DNA from: Anaerobacillus isosaccharinicus
GTDB lineage: Bacteria > Bacillota > Bacilli > Bacillales > Anaerobacillaceae
Direction: 5' to 3'
Assembly (NCBI RefSeq): GCF_001866075.3
Contig: NZ_CP063356.1
Coordinates: 1,664,164 to 1,728,163, forward strand
Length of the DNA stretch: 64,000 bases
Below the pieces are notes generated by a model. It searched no databases, was not told the DNA's origin, and was given only the letters and a program-made list of their open reading frames with translations. This document shows positions 45,465 through 53,412 of the stretch, piece by piece. The position numbers were made by a program, and so were the translations under genes. Position 1 is the stretch's first letter. Each line of letters begins with the position of its first letter.

Positions 45465-46289
45465 ATGAGGAATATTGGGATCAGTGTTTTACTAGCTGGT
45501 GGAGTAATTTTTATAGGAATTGATTTGCTATTTATAGACAATAACTCACCACAACAAGAAAGTTTATTTACAACAAAAGTAGCAGCAACTTCAAACGAAT
45601 TTGAAGATGATACTTTATGGGATGAAGATACTGGCGATATTGAGAAAAAAAGTATTCAAGTAACTCTTAATCCAGTGTCTGAAAAAAGTAATACCATAAT
45701 AAAACTGCCTAGTCGCAAAAGTTTAGAGAAAAAAGAAGAAGCTCAAGTAATGAAGAAAGACAAGGATCAACAAATTGAAGTGTTATCTATAACTGAAATT
45801 AATTCTGAAGTTGAGGACCAAACAGATAAAAAATCATCTGCTGTTTTTAATCAGAAAAAAGAGCCAGTTAAATTAATTTTTCCAAACAAAGGAGTGGAAG
45901 CTCCAATTAGACCAGTCGGTTTGAATAAAAAAGGTGAGATGGATGTTATAGATGATGCGATTAACGTTGGTTGGTACAGATACGGTAGAACTCCTGGGGG
46001 AAATGGAAATGCTTTACTTTCTAGTCATCGTGATTATAAAGGGAAAGCGGGACCACTATCTAAATTAGAAACTCTCAACTTGGGTGATGAACTAATCATA
46101 TATTACGACGATGGTAGCAGTCATAAATTCATTCTTGAAAGCAAAGAAAGGTATCCAAAGGATTTTGTACCAACCAGTGTAATGAAGATAGATGACATAC
46201 CAAGAACGACATTAATTACATGTACTGGAGAGATTGTAAATCGTGAATATCAAGATAGATTGATAGCAGTATTTAAAATGACTAATTAA
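45465..46289 (+). CDS. Class F-like sortase
   Basis: This membrane-anchored transpeptidase cleaves LPXTG-type motifs and links proteins to the cell wall. An N-terminal signal-anchor helix (about residues 1-22) is followed by a charged linker to about residue 150. The sortase barrel has RPVGLNKKGEMDV, GWYRYGRTPGGNGNALLSSHRDY (catalytic H), TTLITCTG (catalytic C) and DRLIAVF (catalytic R), the class F pattern. The ATG at 45465 sits six bases after AAGGAGG; the earlier in-frame start has no site. The next gene encodes a likely substrate. Confidence 0.87.
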   Translation: MRNIGISVLLAGGVIFIGIDLLFIDNNSPQQESLFTTKVAATSNEFEDDTLWDEDTGDIEKKSIQVTLNPVSEKSNTIIKLPSRKSLEKKEEAQVMKKDKDQQIEVLSITEINSEVEDQTDKKSSAVFNQKKEPVKLIFPNKGVEAPIRPVGLNKKGEMDVIDDAINVGWYRYGRTPGGNGNALLSSHRDYKGKAGPLSKLETLNLGDELIIYYDDGSSHKFILESKERYPKDFVPTSVMKIDDIPRTTLITCTGEIVNREYQDRLIAVFKMTN

Positions 46290-46419
46290 AACGTCATTTA
46301 AATATATATTGTTACTCCTATAAAACTATAAAGAGAGGTGATGCTATGATTTAGTTTATCCAAAAACTCAAAGCTATATCATAGATTTAAAGTATAAAAA
46401 TGAAACTTGGAGGAATAAA

Positions 46420-47181
46420 ATGTTACTAAACAAAATGAAATTTTCAATACTAATTATTGCAATAATGATGTTAGCTCTATTTCCTACTGTTGGTTTAGCA
46501 GATAAAACTAATAAAGATGCCAATAGCAATATTGACTTTGTTCTAAATGTAAACAACATACCTTTTAAACCATATAGTTACGACAAAAGCATGTATACGT
46601 ATGACTTCAAAGAAATTAAAGTAGAGAAGAAAGATGTAATTGTAGAATTAATAGCAAGTGTTAAAACTGGAGCAATTAAAAAAGTTGAGTTAATTCCAAC
46701 TGAAGAAAGAAAAGATTTATACCTTAATGTTAATGGTAATAAAGTATCTTTTATCATGGATAAAAACGCAAAATTATACCTATTAGCAAAAATCACATAC
46801 ACTACAGAATTAGGTGGTAAAGAGGAAACAGAAAACTTCTTTATTGATGTACCATTCCTTCATCAAGCACCGCAAGCAACTGCGACAATACAATCAGTTG
46901 TAGAAGAAAAAGAATTATCAAAAGAGGAAGTAGCAGCTATAGAAGAAGCTCAAAAGAAAATTCTAAATACAGATAAGAAAGAAGAAGCGAAAGCCGAAAC
47001 TGAAACTACTTCAACGACTGAGGAAGAAAAGGACAAGGAAAATCCCGCTGTACCTAAAACTGGTGATGGTTCTTTAGGTGGAACTCTAGGCCTATCAGGT
47101 AGCGTGTATGTAGGAACGGCTTTATTATTTGCTATTGCCGGATTATATCTTTTTGAAAGGCCTTCATTACGTAGGTCATAA
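46420..47181 (+). CDS. LPXTG-type cell-wall-anchored protein
   Basis: A signal peptide (KMKFSILIIAIMMLALFPTVGLA) is followed by one beta-rich domain of about 120 residues (NIDFVLNVNNIPFKPYSYDKS to FFIDVPFL) that could be NEAT-like, a charged glutamate/lysine/threonine stalk, and a C-terminal sorting signal: VPKTGDGS, hydrophobic helix (VYVGTALLFAIAGLYLF) and basic tail (ERPSLRRS). VPKTG is a permissive LPXTG variant. It is the obvious substrate of the adjacent sortase. The ligand is unknown; the NEAT comparison is weak. A terminator follows. Confidence 0.85.
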   Translation: MLLNKMKFSILIIAIMMLALFPTVGLADKTNKDANSNIDFVLNVNNIPFKPYSYDKSMYTYDFKEIKVEKKDVIVELIASVKTGAIKKVELIPTEERKDLYLNVNGNKVSFIMDKNAKLYLLAKITYTTELGGKEETENFFIDVPFLHQAPQATATIQSVVEEKELSKEEVAAIEEAQKKILNTDKKEEAKAETETTSTTEEEKDKENPAVPKTGDGSLGGTLGLSGSVYVGTALLFAIAGLYLFERPSLRRS

Positions 47182-47194
47182 ATACATTTTAATA

Positions 47195-47231
47195 AAGAAA
47201 GCTAGGTCAATCCAATGACTTAGCTTTCTTT
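47195..47231 (+). terminator. Terminator of the LPXTG gene
   Basis: AAAGAAAGCTAGGTCA pairs with TGACTTAGCTTTCTT, followed by TATTT. Confidence 0.88.
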
Positions 47232-47256
47232 ATTTAAAATACCGAGGGGGATGAAG

Positions 47257-47937
47257 ATGGAAGATACTAAGATAATGGATGATTTTTGGGCTGAAAGCGA
47301 TGAAGTTGGATTACCTTTTAAACGTAAAGAATATTTACAACTTTCTTTTTCAGAAAACGAATATGAAAGAATGATAGATCTGGTAGAAAAGCAAAAAGAA
47401 AGGTTATTTCAAGACTACTTTAATGCATTAGAAATTCGAAATAATCTTGTTAGTAAGTTAGGTGGTGTTGTTTCATCAAGAGTTGGAAAAGAAGATGATC
47501 CAGTTAAGTCAGATGTAAAAGTTGAAATGTACAACGAGAAAATTATGGTTATACGGTTTAACCATTTACTCCCATTTTATAGTTCGGAAAAAAGTAAGGT
47601 AGGCTACTCGCAAATACTAAAAAAACATTACAGTCCAACTATTTCAAATGCTATTGTTTCTGAAAATCCGAACTTTAAACTTAAAAAAGCATTTGTAGCA
47701 ATTGTGCAATACTTCCCACGAAACATGATTAGAGATCTTGATAATCAGTTTAAGCGATTTATCTTTAATGCTTTAAGAAGTAGTCTAGTAGTTAAAGACG
47801 ATTCGTTCCATTATCTACAATACATGGATATAGGATTAGTTGATAACAGTATTGGCAATGAAACAGGACGAACAGAAGTCTATGTAACAGAGTGGGAAAA
47901 CATGGATCAAGTGTTAAGGATATTGCCCAATAAGTAA
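47257..47937 (+). CDS. RusA-like Holliday-junction resolvase candidate
   Basis: A 226-residue protein whose C-terminal half matches the RusA pattern: a hydrophobic strand (KKAFVAIVQYFP), then RDLDNQFKRFIFNAL with the acidic DxDN pair and lysine, SSLVVKDDSFHYLQYMDIG with the second DD, and TEVYVTEW. RusA-type enzymes cut branched DNA and are common on phages and plasmids. The N-terminal half is unrecognised. I prefer the ATG at 47257, six bases after GAGGGGG, over the ATG at 47251. The assignment is by motif spacing only. Confidence 0.6.
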   Translation: MEDTKIMDDFWAESDEVGLPFKRKEYLQLSFSENEYERMIDLVEKQKERLFQDYFNALEIRNNLVSKLGGVVSSRVGKEDDPVKSDVKVEMYNEKIMVIRFNHLLPFYSSEKSKVGYSQILKKHYSPTISNAIVSENPNFKLKKAFVAIVQYFPRNMIRDLDNQFKRFIFNALRSSLVVKDDSFHYLQYMDIGLVDNSIGNETGRTEVYVTEWENMDQVLRILPNK

Positions 47938-47960
47938 GTAAATATTTTTTTGAATAAAAG

Positions 47961-48099
47961 TGTTTATATCATCAAAACAAACTAAAAAAACAGCTTAAAA
48001 AACCCTCAAAACAGAGGGGGTTGATAACACTGGTGTTTTGATGATCAAAACAAAATTTTTCAATGCTCAAAACAATCCATTGTTTTGATGATATAAACA
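47961..48099. repeat. Symmetrical cluster of 19-bp operator-like sites
   Basis: TGTTTATATCATCAAAACA (47961-47979) is the exact reverse complement of TGTTTTGATGATATAAACA (48081-48099). Between them lies the near-perfect palindrome TGTTTTGATGATCAAAACA (48034-48052), and TCAAAACAA TCCA TTGTTTTGA (48067-48088) overlaps the third site. This looks like a binding array for a dimeric regulator, a replication iteron set or a centromere. Confidence 0.8.
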
Positions 48100-48651
48100 A
48101 AAAATATATAGGTGAAATTTCTTTTAAAATAAAGAAAAAAGACATTCTTCTATTTCTGAAAATAGGAAAGCTTTTATTTTGAAAAAATGTTTAGAAAAAG
48201 GGGGAAATATAGGAGAGGCTTTCCTTTAGGGAAGATGAAAGCCTCTCCTATATGGTCTTATGGGTGAGTGAAAAATAAAGTTAATAACTATGTATTATTC
48301 GGTGATAGGAGATAGCGCAAATAAGTTGTAACAGTTTACTTTAGTGGCTATAACAGTTCAAGTATGGGGGATGGAGGGAACAGTTAAAATTTAGTTGATG
48401 GCAGCTATATGAAACTTGAAATAAATAAAAGGATAAAGAGGGAAAGGTGATCATTTAAAGTGGTAATGAGAATGTAAGAGTGAAATGGAGAAAAGATATA
48501 AAAAAGAAGATGAAATTAACACGAATAAAAATCGAGGTTACTAACTTTAATGTACGTGTTTAAAAGCAGATACTTGGTATAAAATCCTTGAAGGAAAATG
48601 AATATTTCCTTCAAGGATTTTGTTATCCAAACAAAATTAGGAGGTTTCTAA
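48100..48651. other. Gene-free interval with two perfect 17-bp stem-loops
   Basis: No coding frame is convincing. Stem 1: ATATAGGAGAGGCTTTC (48207-48223) with GAAAGCCTCTCCTATAT (48237-48253), 13-base loop, no T run. Stem 2: AAAATCCTTGAAGGAAA (48581-48597) with TTTCCTTCAAGGATTTT (48605-48621), 7-base loop, ending 30 bases before the next gene. The interval could encode a structured RNA ending at stem 2 or contain single-strand origin structure. Confidence 0.55.
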
Positions 48652-49725
48652 ATGGACAAAAGAATTAAAAGAGAAGTGGTGACGTTGGATATACTGGAGG
48701 ACGTGTACCATTTTAGAGCGCTGACAACAGATCAGATTAGGTATTTATATTACCCTGATAAGAAGAATTACACTGAGCAAAAGGTGAAGAATTTAAGGGA
48801 TAGAGGGTTGCTAGATAGTCTACGATATGAAAGAAAAGCCTGTTATGTCATTACTACAAAGGGCATAAGACAATTAGAGAAAAACGGTAGATTAACAAAG
48901 TCTAGGTTAGCAAAAGATAATAGACCTGATCCATCAGAATTATGGAGGATCATACAAGCTAATGATGTGTTTGTGTATCTATCTCCTTTTGGTTTTAAGG
49001 TTACAGAAGTGCGAGAGTGGAAAGCTAGATATAGGATGAACCGAAACAGTTGGGTGGCAGCAGGAGTAACGACGAGTGATGTTAAAAAAGATTACTCGGT
49101 TTACATTATGCCTAAAAATATATCAGAGAAAGAGATTTCACACATACGAGGGGAGATCAAAGAAGCTACAACGATAGGTAGATATATCTTTATCTTTAAG
49201 AGCCTTACTTCATATTCTGTGTTCTTGCAAAACATCAGTAATGTAGAACGAGGAAAGTTAGAAATTATGATGATTAGTGAATTGCACTTGAGAAAAGTTC
49301 TTCCTTTGTTCAGTGGTGAGCAAAGTTACATTGATTTTTATAGTAAATATGGAGAGGTGCTAGTAAATGATAACCCAAGCTCTATGACCAATTTTGCTGA
49401 ATACATCTTACGAACAGAGGATGGGGAGGAATACTATATTTGTAACTATCTATTCCAAGATGCAACGGTTTTAGAACGTGTTAAAGGGTGTCAAAATGCT
49501 GATAGGAAGGTAGCGGTATTCACGTTTCAAACTGGCCATAGAGAAGCGGTTAAAATGATTAGTGAAAACTCACCATATATTAAGTTTTTTATCGTTGATC
49601 CAAATGAAATGCCAGGATTTACAGAGCTTAACAGTAGGCTAACAGAAATAAAAGAACAAATAGAAGAAAGAAACGAAAAGAGAAGATTAGCTTATAGAGG
49701 TCAAAGAAAGCCTAAAGCTACCTAG
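48652..49725 (+). CDS. Replic_Relax (replication-relaxation) family protein
   Basis: The N-terminal winged helix (RIKREVVTLDILEDVYHFRAL, TTDQIRYLYY, VKNLRDRGLLDSLRYERKACYVITTKGIRQLE) is characteristic of the Replic_Relax family found on Gram-positive plasmids and conjugative elements. A nuclease-like alpha/beta region follows (KVTEVREWKARYRM, KKDYSVYIMPKNIS), then a second domain and a basic tail (EKRRLAYRGQRKPKAT). Family members are linked to plasmid replication or transfer, but the mechanism is unclear. The ATG follows TAGGAGG. It sits behind 700 bp of structured non-coding DNA. Confidence 0.75.
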   Translation: MDKRIKREVVTLDILEDVYHFRALTTDQIRYLYYPDKKNYTEQKVKNLRDRGLLDSLRYERKACYVITTKGIRQLEKNGRLTKSRLAKDNRPDPSELWRIIQANDVFVYLSPFGFKVTEVREWKARYRMNRNSWVAAGVTTSDVKKDYSVYIMPKNISEKEISHIRGEIKEATTIGRYIFIFKSLTSYSVFLQNISNVERGKLEIMMISELHLRKVLPLFSGEQSYIDFYSKYGEVLVNDNPSSMTNFAEYILRTEDGEEYYICNYLFQDATVLERVKGCQNADRKVAVFTFQTGHREAVKMISENSPYIKFFIVDPNEMPGFTELNSRLTEIKEQIEERNEKRRLAYRGQRKPKAT

Positions 49726-49934
49726 ATTGTGAAACAATCACATAGTTAGTCTTAGTTTAATCAGTTGAGTAGATACTTAGACTGATAGATGTAAACGGGC
49801 ACATTATTCCGGACTCCCATTTTCACTTTAATCCAGGAGAAAATCTGAAATAATGTGCTATTTTTTTCACTTTATTTCGGTATATGCAAATTTCCTTTCA
49901 AAATATACCGGCTTTTTTCGGAAAAAAGAAGCCT

Positions 49935-50192
49935 CTATAAAGAGGCATCGATGCGAATATAATCCTGTAGTATTAGCCGTATTTTGTAAACCTCATAAGT
50001 ATGCAGGACAAACCTTACCTCCTGATCTAGAGTTACGAACCAATCAAAATCCTTTTCTAAATAAGCATGAAAATGCCTGTTCTTAATCCGAAGTTCAAAC
50101 GTGTAACCTTGTTCTATCCAGTAAGGTTGCTGCCCAATCCATACTCGCCATTCCCCCTGATGGTGGTCAAATACTAGTATCCCGCGTTTCAC
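49935..50192 (-). CDS. Small DUF5372-like protein of the transposon
   Basis: An 85-residue protein, the last gene of the transposon operon, overlapping the ATPase gene by 4 bp. It is aromatic and beta-rich (GEWRVWIGQQPYWIEQGYTFELRI, FHAYLEKDFDWFVTL). I associate it with the DUF5372 proteins that accompany this transposase/ATPase pair, from memory and with moderate certainty. The role is unknown; an end-binding or target-choice accessory is possible. Confidence 0.65.
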   Translation of the reverse strand: MKRGILVFDHHQGEWRVWIGQQPYWIEQGYTFELRIKNRHFHAYLEKDFDWFVTLDQEVRFVLHTYEVYKIRLILQDYIRIDASL

Positions 50193-50992
50193 GATAATCC
50201 ATTTTCCTCAATAGCTAATCTGACGATTTCCTCATCTATCTGTTCTTTCTTTAATTGAGACCCAAATAATAAACTGTTAATGGTTAATTTATTTATAACC
50301 CTTGGACAACCTTGAGAGCGTGTGGCAATTGCTTCTATAGCGGTTTCCGTAAAAATGGGCATTTTTGCTCCAGCTAACTTCATATGGTGATTTATATAGT
50401 CTGATACTTCCTCTTTAGATAATGACTGGATCTCGTACTTCATAATCATTCTCTGTGAGAGTGGGCGATTATGGTTTAGTGCTAATCTAGTTTTTAAGTG
50501 AGGTAACCCAGCTAAAATTAGGATAAATGGATTGGTTGAATCCATTTGAAAGTTAAATAATAGCGCTATATCCTGCAAAAACGCATCCTTTGCCATATGC
50601 ATTTCATCCAAAATGAAAACAGGGGTAATCTTGCGTTCCACTGACATGCGCTCAATCCCTTGTTGAATTTGCCTGAATAGATCGACTTTACGGAACTTCG
50701 GTTCCTCTCCTAATCCATAGGCTAATCCTCGATAAAAATCCATAACACCGCCCGTTGAAAGAGGGAAATAGACTACATGATATAAAGACGGGTTTAATGA
50801 TTCCTTAAAGGACCGTAAGGTAAAGGTTTTTCCTGCACCAGGATCGCCAATTAGAAGGCCCATTCCCTTTGATTTCTGTAGATAATTTAATGCTTGTAAA
50901 GCACCTTGGTAATCAGGAGAAAGATATGCCTCCGAAGGTCGTATATCCTTTGAGAATGGTACTCGTGCTAGGGAGTAAAATGATTTATACAT
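50189..50992 (-). CDS. ExeA/TniB-like AAA ATPase of the transposon
   Basis: Walker A is GLLIGDPGAGKTFTLRSF (about residue 47) and Walker B is TPVFILDEMHMAKDAFLQ (about 127), followed by sensor ILAGLPHLKTRL and arginine-finger region RPLSQRMIMKYEIQSL. The opening FYSLARVPFSKDIRPSEAYL is typical of ExeA/TniB-type transposition ATPases, which act like TnsC in target selection. The gene overlaps the transposase gene by 8 bp. All motifs are intact. Confidence 0.9.
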   Translation of the reverse strand: MYKSFYSLARVPFSKDIRPSEAYLSPDYQGALQALNYLQKSKGMGLLIGDPGAGKTFTLRSFKESLNPSLYHVVYFPLSTGGVMDFYRGLAYGLGEEPKFRKVDLFRQIQQGIERMSVERKITPVFILDEMHMAKDAFLQDIALLFNFQMDSTNPFILILAGLPHLKTRLALNHNRPLSQRMIMKYEIQSLSKEEVSDYINHHMKLAGAKMPIFTETAIEAIATRSQGCPRVINKLTINSLLFGSQLKKEQIDEEIVRLAIEENGLS

Positions 50993-52247
50993 GATCTTGT
51001 TCTCCCTTCACATCAGCCGATTGAGTCAATGCAAATGGGGAGCGAATTCGTTTGACATGTGCATTATCCTTCATAGATACAGGTATGGCTTTAGCTACTT
51101 CTTTGTTTTCTTCAAAGACATAGATCCCATTTTCGTCAAATCTCACATCGATAGATTGACCAATAAAGCAGGATGGGACCTCATAGAGTTTTTTATCTAT
51201 TGAAATTGTGCCATCAGGTTTCACTTTTCGCTGTTCTCGTTTCAAGAAAATCGTCTCTAGTATAGACAAATCCTCTAGAAATGTTATATCCTTTAGTTGA
51301 GATTCAAATACCTCAAGCGGTGTTTTATTGTCTAATGAGGCATGAGCTCTTCTATGATAATCCCTTTCTAACCAGTTCCAGAACCGTTCGTTTAACTCCT
51401 CTAGGGAGTGTACTGGGTCGGTTTGTAATAACGGATAAAATCGTGTTTGAATCGTTTTAAACAGCCTTTCTACCTTACCTTTCGCACGTGGATCATAAGG
51501 TTGGGTATGGGCCAGTGTAATTCCCAGCTGGGCACAGGCGTATTGAAGCGTTTCAGATCTATAAATCTTGCCGTTGTCCGCATAAAGGATAGTTGGCTTT
51601 CCTCTCCGAATTAAAGCTTCCTTCGTGACCACTCTTAACCCATCAAATTTCTCCGAAGAGAAAAATTGTGCATATGGAACTAGCCTTGAACAATCATCTA
51701 TATAGGCTATTAAAAATGTCTTTGTCTTTTTTCCATTGATTGGTACATATGGCCCATGTGACAGATCAGCTTGCCACAACACATTCACCTTATCGTGAGC
51801 GAAACGTTTTCTTTCCGGTATGGCCAACATTTGTTTCCCAATAAGGTTGTGTTTTTTTAATAATCGAATTATAGTAGAGTAAGATATTTGGGTTTTTTGT
51901 ATCTCTCCTCGTTCGATTAGTTGTTCGTAGAAAACACTAACTGGCATATGGGGAGTTTTTTTTCGTATTTCAAGAATTTGATCTTGGTCATCAGGGGATA
52001 GCCTGCGTGAGTTCCCGCGATCTATACGTTTCTTTGGTTTTAAAGCTTCAAAACCATTCCTTCGATAATTAAGAAGCCATTCTTTCATTGTTTTCTGCGC
52101 AATTTTCTTTTCACCATAATAAGGAATAGAATGAACTTTCCCTTCTAATCCCTTTAAGTATTCTTTCGAATCTACTTGCCCATTAAAGAGCGGGGCTATT
52201 AAGCCATATCGAAATAAAGCCACTTGTTCGCGTTCTTTTTCATTCAT
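50985..52247 (-). CDS. DDE transposase (TniA/IS481-like) of the transposon
   Basis: N-terminal helix-turn-helix domains (IAQKTMKEWLLNYRRNGFEAL, SRRLSPDDQDQILEIRKK) precede a retroviral integrase core: D in VLWQADLSHGPYVPI (about residue 165), D in TILYADNGKIYRSE (about 227) and E in RAKGKVERLFKTIQTRF (about 262). A Mu-type C-terminal domain follows (KVKPDGTISIDKKLYEVPSCF). It forms a two-component machinery with the downstream AAA ATPase. The length is 420 residues, and the ATG at 52247 follows AAGGAGGAAG. It appears intact. Confidence 0.9.
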   Translation of the reverse strand: MNEKEREQVALFRYGLIAPLFNGQVDSKEYLKGLEGKVHSIPYYGEKKIAQKTMKEWLLNYRRNGFEALKPKKRIDRGNSRRLSPDDQDQILEIRKKTPHMPVSVFYEQLIERGEIQKTQISYSTIIRLLKKHNLIGKQMLAIPERKRFAHDKVNVLWQADLSHGPYVPINGKKTKTFLIAYIDDCSRLVPYAQFFSSEKFDGLRVVTKEALIRRGKPTILYADNGKIYRSETLQYACAQLGITLAHTQPYDPRAKGKVERLFKTIQTRFYPLLQTDPVHSLEELNERFWNWLERDYHRRAHASLDNKTPLEVFESQLKDITFLEDLSILETIFLKREQRKVKPDGTISIDKKLYEVPSCFIGQSIDVRFDENGIYVFEENKEVAKAIPVSMKDNAHVKRIRSPFALTQSADVKGEQDHV

Positions 52248-52380
52248 GGAATCTTCCTCCTTTTAATCGAAGGACGACCGGTCATCCATGGTTATAATTC
52301 TACTTTTTTTGCTATTTTGTGACTATGAAAAAGTTATGTGGGAATGAGATTATTTTTAAATTCACTCAAATATGATAGAA

Positions 52381-52911
52381 TTAATTTGCCATAAGGTATT
52401 TTGCTAAGTGACCCTGTGACCTTCGTAAGAAGGGTGATTCGCCAAAATCATGGATCATTTTCATATATTTTATGGCCTCTTTTTTTATATCCCCCGACTT
52501 TCCACTAATCTCCCCCAAACTAATAAAGAATGTATGAATCCAATTAATGCATTTTAAATATCGACAAAGATAAAATCTCAACAATTGACGGCTGCCATTT
52601 ACTCTCTTGTTTTGTAGAATCTGATTAACGCGATCCAATACGGTTTTGACGGTATGCTGGAAATACGGTATTAGAAAATCTGGTAGAATAGAAATATTCA
52701 CTTTGCACCCTAGACATCTAAGACGGCAAATGGGAATATATGATGTCTCTTCTTCAGTTATTCCATACCTCCAATAATACCCATTTCGATGTAGGTTCCC
52801 ATGAGCTAGACATTTACAATTAGGACATTCATCAAACAATGGAAAATCATTCTTCTTTCCTCTTTCCCCATACTCAACCAACCCAATTCCGAAGTCATGA
52901 ATTTTAATCAT
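52381..52911 (-). CDS. DUF6431-like zinc-finger protein of the transposon
   Basis: A 176-residue protein at the head of the transposon operon. It has two cysteine pairs, CPNCKCLAHGNLHRNGYYWR and CRLRCLGCKVNISILPDFLIPYF, which look like a zinc ribbon followed by helical DNA-binding segments. DUF6431 proteins often accompany this transposase type. The ATG at 52911 follows GGGGGAGG. Given its zinc-ribbon and position, a TniQ-like target-recognition role can be imagined, but that is speculation. Confidence 0.65.
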   Translation of the reverse strand: MIKIHDFGIGLVEYGERGKKNDFPLFDECPNCKCLAHGNLHRNGYYWRYGITEEETSYIPICRLRCLGCKVNISILPDFLIPYFQHTVKTVLDRVNQILQNKRVNGSRQLLRFYLCRYLKCINWIHTFFISLGEISGKSGDIKKEAIKYMKMIHDFGESPFLRRSQGHLAKYLMAN

Positions 52912-53232
52912 AAAAAAACCTCCCCCTCAATATGCAAAAAACTTAGCATATTATTTCAGGGAAGTGAATAGGCAATTCCGGAGGAATTTGAAAAATTCAA
53001 TAGACTTTTAGAAGATTTAATGTGCCCGTTAACATGATAGACCATGAAGATAAAACTCCTTTTTGTGAAATGATCACAAACTAATATCGGTGTTTTACGT
53101 AATTTTATGTTTAAATGGTCAATTAAAACAAAAAAGAATAATTTGTTATAATGGTAGAGGTTAGATACAACTTCTCTCATTGTGAATTATTCACAAACTG
53201 TAGGTTAAAAGCATCAAAAAACACCTTAAAAA

Positions 53233-53276
53233 ACCATTCTTGATATCAAGATTTTAAGAGTGATATCAAGAACGGT
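53233..53276. promoter_or_regulatory. 16-bp inverted repeat, likely operator or centromere
   Basis: ACCATTCTTGATATCA (53233-53248) and TGATATCAAGAACGGT (53261-53276) are inverted with one mismatch, 12-base spacer. TTCTTGATATCAAGA is itself palindromic. It lies 137 bp before the actin-like gene, where segregation operons keep their centromere and operator. Confidence 0.7.
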
Positions 53277-53355
53277 TAAACGGTCGTTAAAACCCTTGGT
53301 AGTAAAAGAAAAATTTACCTTTATTTTTGTAAATCAATGAGGTAAAATTAGGGTT

Positions 53356-53390
53356 GTAAATTGACGTTCGATTTACAGAAAAATAAATAT
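53356..53390 (+). promoter_or_regulatory. Probable promoter/operator of the actin-like segregation operon
   Basis: TTGACG at 53361-53366 lies within the inverted repeat GTAAAT...ATTTAC (53356-53376); an AT-rich -10-like TAAATAT follows. Additional TTTAC/GTAAA half-sites occur at about 53310-53345. Overlap of operator and -35 suggests autorepression by the ParR-like partner. Confidence 0.55.
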
Positions 53391-53412
53391 AAAAATCAGG
53401 AGGAAAATGCGA

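Larger units (their letters stand above)
49789..53035 (-). mobile_element. Four-gene TniA/TniB-like transposon with 5-bp duplication GATAG
   Basis: The ends ATGTAAACGGGCACATTA (49789) and, inverted, ATGTTAACGGGCACATTA (ending 53035) match at 17 of 18 bases. They are flanked by GATAG at 49784-49788 and 53036-53040. A subterminal motif CTGAAATAATGTGCTA (49845-49860) recurs inverted at 52944-52959. Genes on the reverse strand are a DUF6431-like zinc protein, a DDE transposase, an AAA ATPase and a small DUF5372-like protein. A 5-bp duplication and transposase/ATPase pair recall Tn5053/Tn7-type transposition. It landed between the Replic_Relax and ParM-like genes without breaking either. Confidence 0.92.

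Noticed and set aside
48652-49725. Calling the Replic_Relax protein a plasmid replication initiator
   Set aside because: Family membership does not show initiator activity; it has no visible Rep or relaxase catalytic motif, so only the family name is used.
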